Shown: positions 45,749-54,522, counted from the first letter of the stretch. The stretch is 64,000 bases of DNA from SM1-50 sp964467345 (GCA_964467345.1 CAYXPY010000008.1:9082-73081); one strand, 5' to 3'. Translations and numbers: made by a program. Notes: a model not told the origin generated them from the letters alone.

Positions 45749-46687
45749 TTAAATGTACTGTTCGGTTTTCAGCCAAAGCGCTGTCCGTCTCATTCCTTCG
45801 GCATAGTCAATTACAGGGGTATATCCAAGAAGTTTCGTTGCTTTTTCTATTGAGACTTTCCTTTTATTGGTGAAGATGCGGACAGCGGTTGGTGTGAGAA
45901 GAGGATCTATATGGAGAAGAAAATACCGTATCATCAGGAACTGGCTGATGATATAGGCAATGGTCTTTGGTATGTTCCGTGTAATCGGTGGCTTTCCCGC
46001 AAGCGCTGCAAGGTCGTTGAGATACGTCTTCCAGGTAGTGGTGTTCTCTCCATCGGTTATTTCAATGACTTCTCCTTCGAGACCAGGGATAGTGAGCGTT
46101 GACTGGAGCGCGTCAAGAAGGTTATCGATGTAGGTATGCAGAAAAAGGCCATCCCCCTGGTCGATGAGAGCGATGCGATCCTGCTGGAGAGCCTGGAGGG
46201 GACGAAGACACCAGGTGGCAGCACCAGGTCCATAGACATTCCCTGGTCTTATGATGACCACCGGGAACTGCTCGTCATGGTATTTCTGTAAGAGATATTG
46301 TTCCGTTAACGCCTTTGAATGGCTATACGCTCCGCTTTTTTTTGTTGATAAATTATGTAGATGGCTAAGGAAAACGAACCGCTGTATCTTGGTGCCACAT
46401 GCTTCTACAAGATTCTGTGTCCCACGTAAATTGACGTTCATGATTTCCTTCTTTGAGCCGAAATCCCTGACAAGGGCTGCACAATGGAAGACGACGTCCC
46501 CTTCCTGGATAAGGTCTGCTAGGGAGGTTGGATCGGTCAGATCAATAGTGTCATAGTCTACCTGATTGTCCCGATGTCGCGGCGGGGATACATGAAGAAC
46601 CGCTCGTACATGATGCCCGTTCTGTAGAAGTCGTTTCACCAGGTGGGATCCTACGAAGCCGGAGGCTCCGGTGACTACACAGTTCAT
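45749..46687 (-). CDS. NAD-dependent epimerase/dehydratase (extended SDR)
   Basis: Extended short-chain dehydrogenase of 312 aa. NAD motif VTGASGFVGSHLVKRLL at 4-20, the catalytic YxxxK as YSHSK, the RPGNVYGPG segment and a C-terminal substrate domain. It looks most like the 3beta-hydroxysteroid dehydrogenase branch, which acts on hydrophobic ring or isoprenoid compounds, but sugar nucleotides are not excluded. It runs in the same direction as the upstream UbiA gene (5 nt away) and the downstream methyltransferase, so these three are probably one transcript. Confidence 0.82.
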   Translation of the reverse strand: MNCVVTGASGFVGSHLVKRLLQNGHHVRAVLHVSPPRHRDNQVDYDTIDLTDPTSLADLIQEGDVVFHCAALVRDFGSKKEIMNVNLRGTQNLVEACGTKIQRFVFLSHLHNLSTKKSGAYSHSKALTEQYLLQKYHDEQFPVVIIRPGNVYGPGAATWCLRPLQALQQDRIALIDQGDGLFLHTYIDNLLDALQSTLTIPGLEGEVIEITDGENTTTWKTYLNDLAALAGKPPITRNIPKTIAYIISQFLMIRYFLLHIDPLLTPTAVRIFTNKRKVSIEKATKLLGYTPVIDYAEGMRRTALWLKTEQYI

Positions 46688-46692
46688 GGTCT

Positions 46693-47673
46693 CTAGGTCA
46701 ACTCATATCGCTCCCGTAAAAGATATTGAGACAGAAGTGTCACAGCAAGGCAGAGAACACAAAACAATACAGTAAGGAAGGAATCACCCGCTGTCCCGAC
46801 GATGAAGGCCGAAGCAAAGATGATCCGCTCAGCGACGAACAGCTCATGAGCATGTAACGATTGTTTGCGTGTAAGCAAGGGACCTGCTGTGAATAATATC
46901 AGATACATGAAACAAAGAATCAGTATGCCAATGACGAAAAAGAAAAGAAATGAGAAAGGATACCGAAGAAGCCCCGAGGAATAAACGATTCCGATCGTAA
47001 GAAGGAGGTATAAAAAACTTAAGGCAACCGAAAGGAAAAGCGTCCGTGTAATCCCGTACTGAACCGGAGTGGTTGTGTACCCAGCCGTCTGATCCCCTTG
47101 AACATCCCGTATGGCCCCGATGATATTGCTGTTCGTGTCATGAAAGAAGAATACCAAGCAAAGCATCCAGAGTGAAAATGGGATCGAAGAGAACGAAGAT
47201 AGGGCAAAAACACCGAACAGATACGTTGTCACCGTCATCGCACCACGGTTAAAATTCCCAAGGAGCCCTCGTGCTTTTGTGAACTTCGCATAACAAAACA
47301 CAAGAACCCCGGCTACCAAGACGAGCAGGAGGTTTGATACATTAAGCAGGAGGGTCAGTAGTAACCCGACAACTGCATACACTGCACCAACACAGAGTGC
47401 CTCAGCAGGGGTGATTCTGCCGGAGGGTATTGGTCGATGTGGTTTCTGGATGACGTCCAGCGTCCTGTCAAAATAATCAGCTAAGTATAATCCTGCGATC
47501 CACCCAAGAATCGGAATACAGAAGACAAGCAGAGAGACACGCAACGGGGGAATCGCCCCATAAACTAGACAAGAACCTAAGAGACTGACAAGCCCACACC
47601 AGAACAACGTATACGGCCTCATAGTCTCAAAATGAGCAAACAACTTAGTTTTCAACAGGGTAGTCAACGGCAC
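46693..47673 (-). CDS. UbiA-family prenyltransferase (copy 1)
   Basis: Intramembrane prenyltransferase of 326 aa with about eight or nine helices. First Asp motif: DYFDRTLDVI (D-xx-D-xxx-D), followed by PHRPIPSGRIT; the second: IRDVQGDQTAGYTT. Both are in the positions that bind Mg-diphosphate. Possible products range from digeranylgeranylglyceryl phosphate (archaeal lipid) to prenylated aromatic rings such as quinones. The neighbourhood of methyltransferases and an SDR favours an aromatic or quinone-like acceptor, which is inference. Confidence 0.82.
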   Translation of the reverse strand: MPLTTLLKTKLFAHFETMRPYTLFWCGLVSLLGSCLVYGAIPPLRVSLLVFCIPILGWIAGLYLADYFDRTLDVIQKPHRPIPSGRITPAEALCVGAVYAVVGLLLTLLLNVSNLLLVLVAGVLVFCYAKFTKARGLLGNFNRGAMTVTTYLFGVFALSSFSSIPFSLWMLCLVFFFHDTNSNIIGAIRDVQGDQTAGYTTTPVQYGITRTLFLSVALSFLYLLLTIGIVYSSGLLRYPFSFLFFFVIGILILCFMYLILFTAGPLLTRKQSLHAHELFVAERIIFASAFIVGTAGDSFLTVLFCVLCLAVTLLSQYLLRERYELT

Positions 47674-47792
47674 GTGTGACAGCCTCTCAATGATTAGGCA
47701 CTGAGCATTATGAGCTACCTACTTTTAAGACCTCGCTTCACCAATAGGTGTAAAAACTATTTATAAGCAACAATGAATAGCTATGTTTGAGA

Positions 47793-49094
47793 ATGACAAG
47801 AAAAAAACAGTCACATAACCCATGGACGACCAAAGACGAACGAGGAGACTCATCACGGATTCTTGAATGGTGGGCAACCGAGGTTTTTTTCATCTCCCAA
47901 GAAGATAAGAAACGATGGAGTCTAAAAGTCGCATTCAGTGAGGGATTCATCGATGAAAAACACCGCGGTGTTGTCTGTAACATGACCTTGTTTGATCAGG
48001 ATTCCAACAAGCAATACGTCTATTATCTCCGCACTGCAGGAGCGCGGTTACAATCCAACAACGAAACCTTTGATGTGCACCATGATGATTCTTACATGAA
48101 AGGATCGTATCCAACGTATCAGATGCATTTCCATGATCCGGACCATGATATCGTAATTCATTTTACCTGCCATGCGGAATCGTTTCCCCATTGGGTCGCC
48201 TCAGACATAACCAGCGGATGGCTTCCGATGGGCATCGGTTTCTATCGGTATGGATTCATCCCGAAAACCAAAATTTCAGGGACTATGACCATCAAGGGTA
48301 ACACTTTTAACATCCAAGGACAAGGGTTTTTTGAACACGTATGGGGCAGTTTTGATTACGAACATCCCCTTTCGACACTCTCAGGAGTTTTAAAAGCTCT
48401 CTGGGTATATAAAAAACTCGTGTTTTGGTGGTTGGAGAACCATCGGTTAAAATTTCCTCGAAAAGTATTGCTCAGCACCGAGAACAATCCTCTAGGCTAC
48501 GACTGGGTATGGGGATTGTTTGACAATGGTTGGTCTGTGTTTTATGGGAACGCGATGTTCTGGATCATGGATGGGCCAGCGGCAGGTATTCTTATCTTTA
48601 CAAAAGACGGGAAGAACTACATAGAATTCTCAGATATCACGTTCCATTACAAAAAAACCATTTATGCAAAGCACCATGACTTCTATTACCCTACCGAACT
48701 AGAGCTCATTGCAAAGAAGGGAAACGAAACACTTCGACTCACGTGTACAATGACCAGCGACAGCAGGGAATACGTCCGATCGACACGAGCACATCTCTTA
48801 TGGACCGGGCTTGCTCTTTGTGAGGCCCCTGGTGTCATCAACGGCACCTATGATGACGGAAAACAAGTTATACCAATCCAGGGTGTCTGTAAAATTGAGC
48901 CACAACGGGAGCTTTCTGTGCTTGGACATAATATGCTCCTAGTGGAATTCATTGTTCCACCGAGAGGTGTTGGGCTGTCTGTGGACCTTGAATCCCATTA
49001 TTTTAGGAAGAAAATCACGGCACGACTGCAGTTAGCCCCCAAACCAGGGATACAACTTAGGTTGAAACGAATCGCGCCATCTGAGATCCATTAA
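47793..49094 (+). CDS. AttH/CrtC-type lipocalin-like protein (copy 2)
   Basis: A 433-aa paralogue of the membrane-anchored protein at 39.4 kb but without signal peptide. It has the motif EWWATEVFFISQEDKK, SYMKGSYPTYQMHFHDPDHD, then GQGFFEHVWGSFDYEHP and GYDWVWGLFDNGWSVFYGNAMFW. The same EWW and WGLFDNGW signatures mark the AttH/CrtC superfamily. A TATA-like CTATTTATAAGC 30 nt before the ATG indicates a near-leaderless transcript; ATG 47793 is preferred to TTG 47787. Probably acts on an isoprenoid-like molecule in the cytosol or at the membrane face. Confidence 0.75.
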   Translation: MTRKKQSHNPWTTKDERGDSSRILEWWATEVFFISQEDKKRWSLKVAFSEGFIDEKHRGVVCNMTLFDQDSNKQYVYYLRTAGARLQSNNETFDVHHDDSYMKGSYPTYQMHFHDPDHDIVIHFTCHAESFPHWVASDITSGWLPMGIGFYRYGFIPKTKISGTMTIKGNTFNIQGQGFFEHVWGSFDYEHPLSTLSGVLKALWVYKKLVFWWLENHRLKFPRKVLLSTENNPLGYDWVWGLFDNGWSVFYGNAMFWIMDGPAAGILIFTKDGKNYIEFSDITFHYKKTIYAKHHDFYYPTELELIAKKGNETLRLTCTMTSDSREYVRSTRAHLLWTGLALCEAPGVINGTYDDGKQVIPIQGVCKIEPQRELSVLGHNMLLVEFIVPPRGVGLSVDLESHYFRKKITARLQLAPKPGIQLRLKRIAPSEIH

Positions 49095-49151
49095 GGAAAA
49101 AATGATGTGAAAATTTTAATATACCATGGGTTGTTTCCAAGACGGCGTCTT

Positions 49152-50069
49152 ATGAAGAAAAACGTGCTCTCCATTCTTGATGTTGGCGATGAAATTGAAG
49201 AAATCATAGACCGTGCTATCAACCTGAAGCATGACGCAAAGACCGGGAAAGAGTTAAAATTCTTACAGGGAAAGACCCTTGCGATGATTTTTGAGCGGGC
49301 TTCAACCAGGACTAGAGTCTCATTTGAGGTCGGTATGACGCTTCTTGGTGGCCATGCGATTTTTCTTACAGGAGCTGAGATGGGGATTGGGAAACGAGAA
49401 TCAGCAAAGGATGTCGCATTGGTGTTGTCTCGATATGTTGATGCAATCATGTATCGTGCGATTGATGAGAAGAACCTCCAGGAGCTTTCCACGTATGCGA
49501 CCGTGCCAGTTATTAATGGGTTAGACCGATTCGAACATCCCTGTCAAATCCTTGCCGACCTGATGACGATAAAAGAAAAAAAAGGACGACTGCATGATTT
49601 AAATTTCGTGTTCATCGGGGATGGAGATGATAACCTGACACATTCGTACCTGCTTGGTTGCAGTAGTGTAGGGATGAACACGACTATCATCTCCAAACAA
49701 AAATACTGGCCAAATCATCAGTACATCCAGAAAGCAACAGAGATTGCTACAAGGAAGAATCATACGGTCACAATCACTGATGATATCAACGCGGTCGTTA
49801 ACGCTGATGTGGTGGCCACCGACACCTGGATTTCTTTTTGGTATGATGACCAACGGACACAGCGTCTCACCGACCTTAAGGGATATACCATAACACAAGA
49901 TGTTATGAAAAAGGCAAAACCAGATGCTATCTTCATGCATTGTATGCCGATTTATTACGGGGAAGAAGTGACAAAGGATGTCGCCTATTGCCCGCAATCA
50001 GTCATCATCGACGAAGCGGAGAACCGAATGTGGGCACAGATGGCGCTGCTGGTTACATTATTGCAGTAG
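49152..50069 (+). CDS. Ornithine-carbamoyltransferase-like protein with altered ornithine loop
   Basis: Aspartate/ornithine carbamoyltransferase fold, 305 aa from ATG 49152. The carbamoyl-phosphate sites are intact: FERASTRTRVSFE, HPCQILADL and FMHCMPIYYGEEV (normally HCLP). The ornithine-side segment, usually D-x-W-x-SMGxE, reads DTWISFWYDD, so the SMG loop is replaced by SFW. TATA-like TTTAATATA at 49115-49123 puts the transcript start close to ATG 49152; the GTG at 49107 would lie upstream of the promoter. It could make citrulline or carbamoylate a different amine. Confidence 0.8.
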   Translation: MKKNVLSILDVGDEIEEIIDRAINLKHDAKTGKELKFLQGKTLAMIFERASTRTRVSFEVGMTLLGGHAIFLTGAEMGIGKRESAKDVALVLSRYVDAIMYRAIDEKNLQELSTYATVPVINGLDRFEHPCQILADLMTIKEKKGRLHDLNFVFIGDGDDNLTHSYLLGCSSVGMNTTIISKQKYWPNHQYIQKATEIATRKNHTVTITDDINAVVNADVVATDTWISFWYDDQRTQRLTDLKGYTITQDVMKKAKPDAIFMHCMPIYYGEEVTKDVAYCPQSVIIDEAENRMWAQMALLVTLLQ

Positions 50070-51093
50070 TCCAGTGAAGATAGAAGGCATTGACAAGCTG
50101 CAGCAACACGTCAAGGAAAATCAAGGTGTAGCTGAAAAGCAAGAAGTCATATTGTCTCTTCCCGACGATTTTAGCTAGGCGTCTGCGCTTAAGATCATCG
50201 GTGCTTTTCAGCATAGGATAGGTTTGATAAAGAGTATACAACCATAACACGACAAAAGGGATGAGAAAAATCAAGGACAGCAGTGTCAGTGCCCAGAGCA
50301 GTACACCGATGATTCCTGCGATGATGATCATCAGAAACGAGATTTTCGCCGCGGTTTTCTCACCAAAAGAGGTCGCATAGGTTCTCACACCAAGTTTCCG
50401 GTCACCTTCCACGTCGTTAATTCCTTCTGCTAGGTCATGGGCATCGTCTGCGAAATAGGAAAAAAAGACAAGCAGCACCATAGGTACAATATGAGCGGTG
50501 TTGATAGAAAGTTGACCCAATAACGGTACAGAAATGGGTATACCACCCTCAAAGGAATATCGAGACCAGAGAGCAACAAAACCAAAGAGGGGAACCGTTA
50601 ACCATTGGACGGGAGTAAAGATCTCTGAATAAGCTGGGATTTTTATTTTCTTCTTAAGGTATTTATTATGGAATGTGACGAACAACGCATTTGACCCGAC
50701 AAGAATCAGACACCAGAGGCTTGTGAGAGCTGCGAACAGAAAGGTCAATGCGGAAAACACCAAAGCGATGGCAAAGAACTTCGATTGGCTTATCCTTTTG
50801 TCAGGTATCGGTCGGGTCGGGTGAACAACGACATCGATGTCCTTATCCGTGATGTCGTTCCATATGAGGGCAGCAAAGAAACCTGAATACAGGGTTGCGA
50901 TCGTTAACAAGACAAGAATAACGGTCTCAGTGGTGTAGGGTTGAATTCCAAATGCGAACATGAATGCAGCTGCATACATGAGCACGTAACAAATCATCTC
51001 ATAATACGTAAACGCACGCCATCTGAAGAGAAACCGTATCGGTCGTTTCAAGATGTTTCCCTGCACAGCTGATTGTTCTTGCATGGTTGACAC
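50053..51093 (-). CDS. UbiA-family prenyltransferase (copy 2)
   Basis: Second prenyltransferase, 346 aa and about nine helices. First Asp motif NDITDKDIDVVVHPTRPIPDK (N-D-xx-D-xxx-D) and a rich second motif FADDAHDLAEGINDVEGDRKLGVRT. The second motif is more canonical than in copy 1 and longer, so the two copies probably use different acceptors. Its stop overlaps the carbamoyltransferase end by 17 nt (convergent). Thirty-five nt upstream lies the paralogous methyltransferase B. Confidence 0.85.
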   Translation of the reverse strand: MSTMQEQSAVQGNILKRPIRFLFRWRAFTYYEMICYVLMYAAAFMFAFGIQPYTTETVILVLLTIATLYSGFFAALIWNDITDKDIDVVVHPTRPIPDKRISQSKFFAIALVFSALTFLFAALTSLWCLILVGSNALFVTFHNKYLKKKIKIPAYSEIFTPVQWLTVPLFGFVALWSRYSFEGGIPISVPLLGQLSINTAHIVPMVLLVFFSYFADDAHDLAEGINDVEGDRKLGVRTYATSFGEKTAAKISFLMIIIAGIIGVLLWALTLLSLIFLIPFVVLWLYTLYQTYPMLKSTDDLKRRRLAKIVGKRQYDFLLFSYTLIFLDVLLQLVNAFYLHWTTAIM

Positions 51094-51128
51094 CGGATGG
51101 TAGGAGAAAAGAGACTAAAAGATTTTCC

Positions 51129-51758
51129 TCATTTCTTTCGTAGGCAAAACGTGGTCCATCCTATCGGTTCAAAAAAGGGGAATGGATTGTGACGGACTTG
51201 TTTTTTTAGCTCGATATCTTGATATTCAGCAAGACATTGCAGGATATCGTTGGCTGCGATATCCACCTCACGGACAATAATGGTGCTTTGAGATTTTGCT
51301 TTTTGGAAGAGATGCCGTAGGATTTGTACTTTTGGCAGGGAGCAGCTGGAGACGATGATGATATCAAAATCCTCCACAGGGAAGTCAAGACCATCCCCAT
51401 GGGTAATTGAAATACGATCCTCAAGTTTGTTTTTCTGAATAACCTGTCGTGCTTGTGTCACGGTCTGTAGATTCTTGTCAATACCTGTGATATGTCCTGT
51501 GCTGCAGCTTGCTAACACCATCTCGGTTAAGGGGTACGCCCCGCATCCGATGTGAAGGACATTTACATTTGTTTGTATGGTGCAGTTCTCGTATTCCTTT
51601 TGATATTCTTTTCCGATGAATCTATTGTATAACAACGCGATTTTTTCGTTTTTATATGACCAGGTATCCGCAAGTTCCCAGAAACAATTTGAGGTTTTTT
51701 TTATAATGAATATCGCAATATTATCAAGAATGTTTTTTTTGTTGTTTCGTTGTTTCAT
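51129..51758 (-). CDS. Putative SAM-dependent methyltransferase (paralogue B)
   Basis: A 209-aa Rossmann protein with motif I LHIGCGAYPLTEMVL, TGIDKN after strand 2 and GDGLDFPVEDFDIIIVSS. It is the paralogue of the 45.0 kb gene. The N-terminal 55 residues are helical and lack transmembrane stretches. Placement next to UbiA copy 2 reproduces the methyltransferase-plus-UbiA pairing of the first module. Substrate unknown. Confidence 0.65.
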   Translation of the reverse strand: MKQRNNKKNILDNIAIFIIKKTSNCFWELADTWSYKNEKIALLYNRFIGKEYQKEYENCTIQTNVNVLHIGCGAYPLTEMVLASCSTGHITGIDKNLQTVTQARQVIQKNKLEDRISITHGDGLDFPVEDFDIIIVSSCSLPKVQILRHLFQKAKSQSTIIVREVDIAANDILQCLAEYQDIELKKQVRHNPFPFFEPIGWTTFCLRKK

Positions 51759-51862
51759 ACCTGTTCACTTAAGGAGGGAGCCTGTTGGTTCCTGATTTCT
51801 AAGATGTATGCGTCATCATAGTATTTAAGATATTGTTTAATAATAAATTATTGGTCTATTTC

Positions 51863-52123
51863 TTATTTATACAGTTTTTTCATGAGTAACAGAAGGAGAT
51901 TACAGAAGACACCAAAGGAATTAGCAACTATAATCGCGATATCATTACGTAAGATCCCATAGAGAAGCCAAAGTGACATCCCAGTTGTTAGTACAAGGGG
52001 CATCCAATACGAGACGTCATGGAGTTTTTTGGTCCGGTATCCTCTTATTAACTGGGGGATAAACCCAACCGAGGTGACCGCCCCTGCCGTAAAACCAAGG
52101 ATAGTAAAGATATCAAAATACAT
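51863..52123 (-). CDS. SemiSWEET-type sugar transporter (PQ-loop/MtN3)
   Basis: An 86-aa three-helix protein. The PQ motif SVGFIPQLIRGYRTKKL and the helix-3 sequence NSFGVFCNLLLLLMKKL match SemiSWEET proteins, which dimerise into small sugar uniporters. Length is exactly that of the family. No sugar pathway is adjacent, so the cargo is unknown. AT-rich DNA follows. Confidence 0.88.
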   Translation of the reverse strand: MYFDIFTILGFTAGAVTSVGFIPQLIRGYRTKKLHDVSYWMPLVLTTGMSLWLLYGILRNDIAIIVANSFGVFCNLLLLLMKKLYK

Positions 52124-52212
52124 ACGTGCCCCTCATCTAATAAAGTATATTAAGGCTTTCCAGTATGCACGCATTAGATTTTCGAATAAAAATGAGATGA
52201 GTATCTTTCCTT

Positions 52213-52285
52213 GGGCCCGTGGGGTAGCTTGGTATCCTTCTAGCTTGGGGTGCTAGTGACTTGAGTTCAAATCTCAACGGGCCCA
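52213..52285 (+). tRNA. tRNA-Pro (GGG)
   Basis: Complete cloverleaf: acceptor GGGCCCG pairs with CGGGCCC, D-loop AGCTTGGTAT, anticodon stem CTAGC/GCTAG around loop TTGGGGT giving anticodon GGG, T-loop TTCAAAT, discriminator A at 52285. No intron and no encoded CCA. Confidence 0.93.
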
Positions 52286-52373
52286 CTATGTTTTCTTATA
52301 GGGATTCCAGTTAATGAAATAAAAAGTGTTTTTTTTAATATATATCTATCTGTTTTTGAACTTATTACTGATT

Positions 52374-53240
52374 TTATTTCGTTGCGCTTATCGAATAATA
52401 TTTAAAACATCCGTACAGCGCAAGAAGCCCACCGGCCAGGGAGACGGCCATGAAGCAATCAAAATCCTGAGTGGAATCATGCTCTTTGGAACGGATGATT
52501 GTCTTTGCCAACGCAGGAATGAAGAGTAGTGAGCCTATCAAAACTCCAAAGAAGTAAGAGTTGATCACATGAGGGGAAATGTCACGTACTGTAACATTCC
52601 GGAACCCTTGCTGATTCATACAGGCCTCAAACTCATGGATTGATTCCAGATCAACAAGGGCACGTCCATTAAGCCAGATGCGATAGAATCTTTCCAATCC
52701 GGAGGGGATAGGTTTATCGGTGCGGAACCCATCGATCACTGCGAGACGTCCACCAGGCTTCAGGACTCGATAGAGCTCTTTGAGGAGATCCTCATTGGAA
52801 CGAGCATAATTGATTGATTCAAGAGCGATTATCCCATCAAACGAATCATCAGGAAAGGAGGTTTGACAGTAGTTCTCTAGAAGGAATCTCGTGTTGTTTG
52901 TCACATGGCGTTTGTCTGCGAACCGTTGTGCCATGACCGTATGGGTCGGCACAATCGTGATGCCGGTGAAGGACACCTGCGGGTATTTTTCCGCAAGATA
53001 AATCGACGTACCCCCGACCCCACAACCGGCATCCAGGATATGAATTGGCTTTTGTGCATCCAACTCCAGAAGATCCCAGCTTAAATCATTCATATGGAGG
53101 ACCGCATCAGTATGAGAACGGATGCCTTTCTCATAGTAGCCCAAGTGAATCGCAAGGGTTTTATCAGACTCCCACCACAGCTCCGATTTTGACCAAAAGC
53201 GCTCGTAATACCTGACAACATCTTCTTCGTTTCCAGTCAC
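52374..53240 (-). CDS. SAM-dependent methyltransferase, tocopherol/UbiE-like, with membrane tail
   Basis: A 288-aa methyltransferase. SAM motif LDAGCGVGGTSIYLAEKYP at about 70-88, then post-I VSFTGITIVP, FDGIIALESINY and LKPGGRLAVIDGF. The segment LAIHLGYYEKG before motif I recalls gamma-tocopherol and related methyltransferases that act on prenylated rings. The C-terminus adds two hydrophobic segments (SYFFGVLIGSLLFIPALA and FMAVSLAGGLLALYGCF), so it probably sits on the membrane with a lipid-like substrate. It closes the prenyl-compound region. Confidence 0.8.
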   Translation of the reverse strand: MTGNEEDVVRYYERFWSKSELWWESDKTLAIHLGYYEKGIRSHTDAVLHMNDLSWDLLELDAQKPIHILDAGCGVGGTSIYLAEKYPQVSFTGITIVPTHTVMAQRFADKRHVTNNTRFLLENYCQTSFPDDSFDGIIALESINYARSNEDLLKELYRVLKPGGRLAVIDGFRTDKPIPSGLERFYRIWLNGRALVDLESIHEFEACMNQQGFRNVTVRDISPHVINSYFFGVLIGSLLFIPALAKTIIRSKEHDSTQDFDCFMAVSLAGGLLALYGCFKYYSISATK

Positions 53241-53383
53241 AGAACCAGGAACCTCCCTTTGTTGAAATGCTCTGCCGTTCTCAAATATTCTCTCTTAATA
53301 CTCTGTGCTATTTTTTGAAATGTATCACAGGGAAAGATTCGTATTGAAATAGTCAGATGAAAAAAGAAAAAAAAAGAAGGGAC

Positions 53384-53569
53384 TTACTTCTTCTTCAGAT
53401 ACGGAAGTCCGGTTCGTTTGTTAACACCGACACCATACCCGGGTGGTAACTCACAGGCAGTGCCGCTTTTCGGTGATCGTTTACTGAAGAAATAAATCGT
53501 CTGCTTTCTTCCGCCTTTGAGGGTGACATCCCTCTTATACAAGGTCCAACCTTCATACATGTATGCCAT
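53384..53569 (-). CDS. Small conserved-looking 61-aa protein
   Basis: Sequence opens YMYEGWTLYKRDVTLKGGRK and ends GVNKRTGLPYLKKK, with a high content of Lys, Gly and Tyr. Such small basic proteins (GWTLY... GLPYLKKK) occur in many archaea in my recollection, but I know no function. It could be a nucleic-acid binding fold. It lies alone with short gaps on both sides. Confidence 0.65.
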   Translation of the reverse strand: MAYMYEGWTLYKRDVTLKGGRKQTIYFFSKRSPKSGTACELPPGYGVGVNKRTGLPYLKKK

Positions 53570-53649
53570 AATTCGTTCCTCTAAATCCGAATCAAGGAAG
53601 GTTGATTTAAAGTTTCTCTAAAAAATCTTCAAAAATGGTAACATTGGTT

Positions 53650-54051
53650 TCAGTGATGTTGAATCGGCTGTAAAATCAGCTTATTTTGGTGTTTCTGAAA
53701 AATGATTTCATGATCCTCAAAAATCGGACTTCTGCCTAGAAGAACCGGCAGGTCATTACGATCTGAGACATGGACCTCAAGGTTCTCATAGGTGTACCTT
53801 TGATCTTCGTCGTAGATAACCATGGTAAGAACGGTTTTAAACAACGTCGTCTCGCCGGCAGCAGTGTCGACAAAACCAGCTTTCTGCAGTTTCAATTTCA
53901 GGTATTTTGCAATGGCATAGGGGATAACAATAAAATCTCCACCGGAATCAAGTAGCGCATCGATCATCGGTGTTTCTCGTTCATTTGCAAGAAACTTGAT
54001 AGGAATCAACGGGTAATTCTTGTATTCGAAGATAAAGGGTGTTTCTGACAT
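53650..54051 (-). CDS. Retropepsin-like aspartyl protease family protein
   Basis: A 133-aa single-domain protein. The active-site motif ALLDSGGDFIVIP (D-S-G) and later GRSPIFEDHEIIF match retropepsin-like proteases found in bacteria and archaea; these must dimerise. The N-terminus NYPLIPIKFLANERETPMIDALLDSGG fits. It is preceded eight nt upstream by a small gene of the DUF5678 type, so the two form a small operon. Target unknown. Confidence 0.78.
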   Translation of the reverse strand: MSETPFIFEYKNYPLIPIKFLANERETPMIDALLDSGGDFIVIPYAIAKYLKLKLQKAGFVDTAAGETTLFKTVLTMVIYDEDQRYTYENLEVHVSDRNDLPVLLGRSPIFEDHEIIFQKHQNKLILQPIQHH

Positions 54052-54059
54052 GTGGTGCC

Positions 54060-54251
54060 CTAATGTAAATGGATACTGCCAGATAATACTTTTGATATCT
54101 TGACATTCTGAGCGGGAAATTTATCCACCGGGTACTTCTCATCAGCCGTACGAAGCACATCTTCGAGGTTGAGGCTATGGTCAACGATTTCATCGTTGAA
54201 AAGTAAAATCCACTCACCAGAGTATTTTTTGAGCATCTCTTCCTGTTCCAT
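54060..54251 (-). CDS. Small DUF5678-like protein
   Basis: A 63-aa protein containing GEWILLFNDEIVDHSLNLEDVLRTADEKYP, the pattern of short proteins with an EWxxxxxGxVV segment and a following helix that I associate with DUF5678. It sits directly before the retropepsin gene on the same strand. A toxin/antitoxin-like or protease-partner relation is only a guess. Confidence 0.65.
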   Translation of the reverse strand: MEQEEMLKKYSGEWILLFNDEIVDHSLNLEDVLRTADEKYPVDKFPAQNVKISKVLSGSIHLH

Positions 54252-54309
54252 TCATGAATACTTACCGTGAGACGCTATTTAAATCTTCGCAATAGAAAAA
54301 AGAAAAAAA

Positions 54310-54522
54310 TTACTCTTGCGCTTCCTCGGTTTTTTCGAAAAAAAGTGAAAGGATTGCCCCGAAAAGACCGCCAAGGACAAGGACGATGGTAATGGAATAG
54401 ATACCGATATCAGTCCAGACATTATAACGGAGGCCCCAGGTGATATAGAGAAGAAGTCCTCCAATAAGGATGATCAGAGCAACAATTGTGTATGTGTTTA
54501 TATTTTTTAGGCTTATCTTCAT
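54310..54522 (-). CDS. Small two-helix membrane protein
   Basis: About 70 aa from the ATG at 54522, preceded by GAGGTAAG. Two transmembrane helices (YTIVALIILIGGLLLYITW and IGIYSITIVLVLGGLFGAIL) are followed by a short acidic tail. The longer frame upstream runs into tRNA-Trp and is not real. No family is recognised. Confidence 0.6.
   Translation of the reverse strand: MKISLKNINTYTIVALIILIGGLLLYITWGLRYNVWTDIGIYSITIVLVLGGLFGAILSLFFEKTEEAQE

Noticed and set aside
49107..49151. GTG 49107 as start of the carbamoyltransferase
   Set aside because: It would sit before the TATA-like element TTTAATATA, and the family N-terminus matches from ATG 49152.
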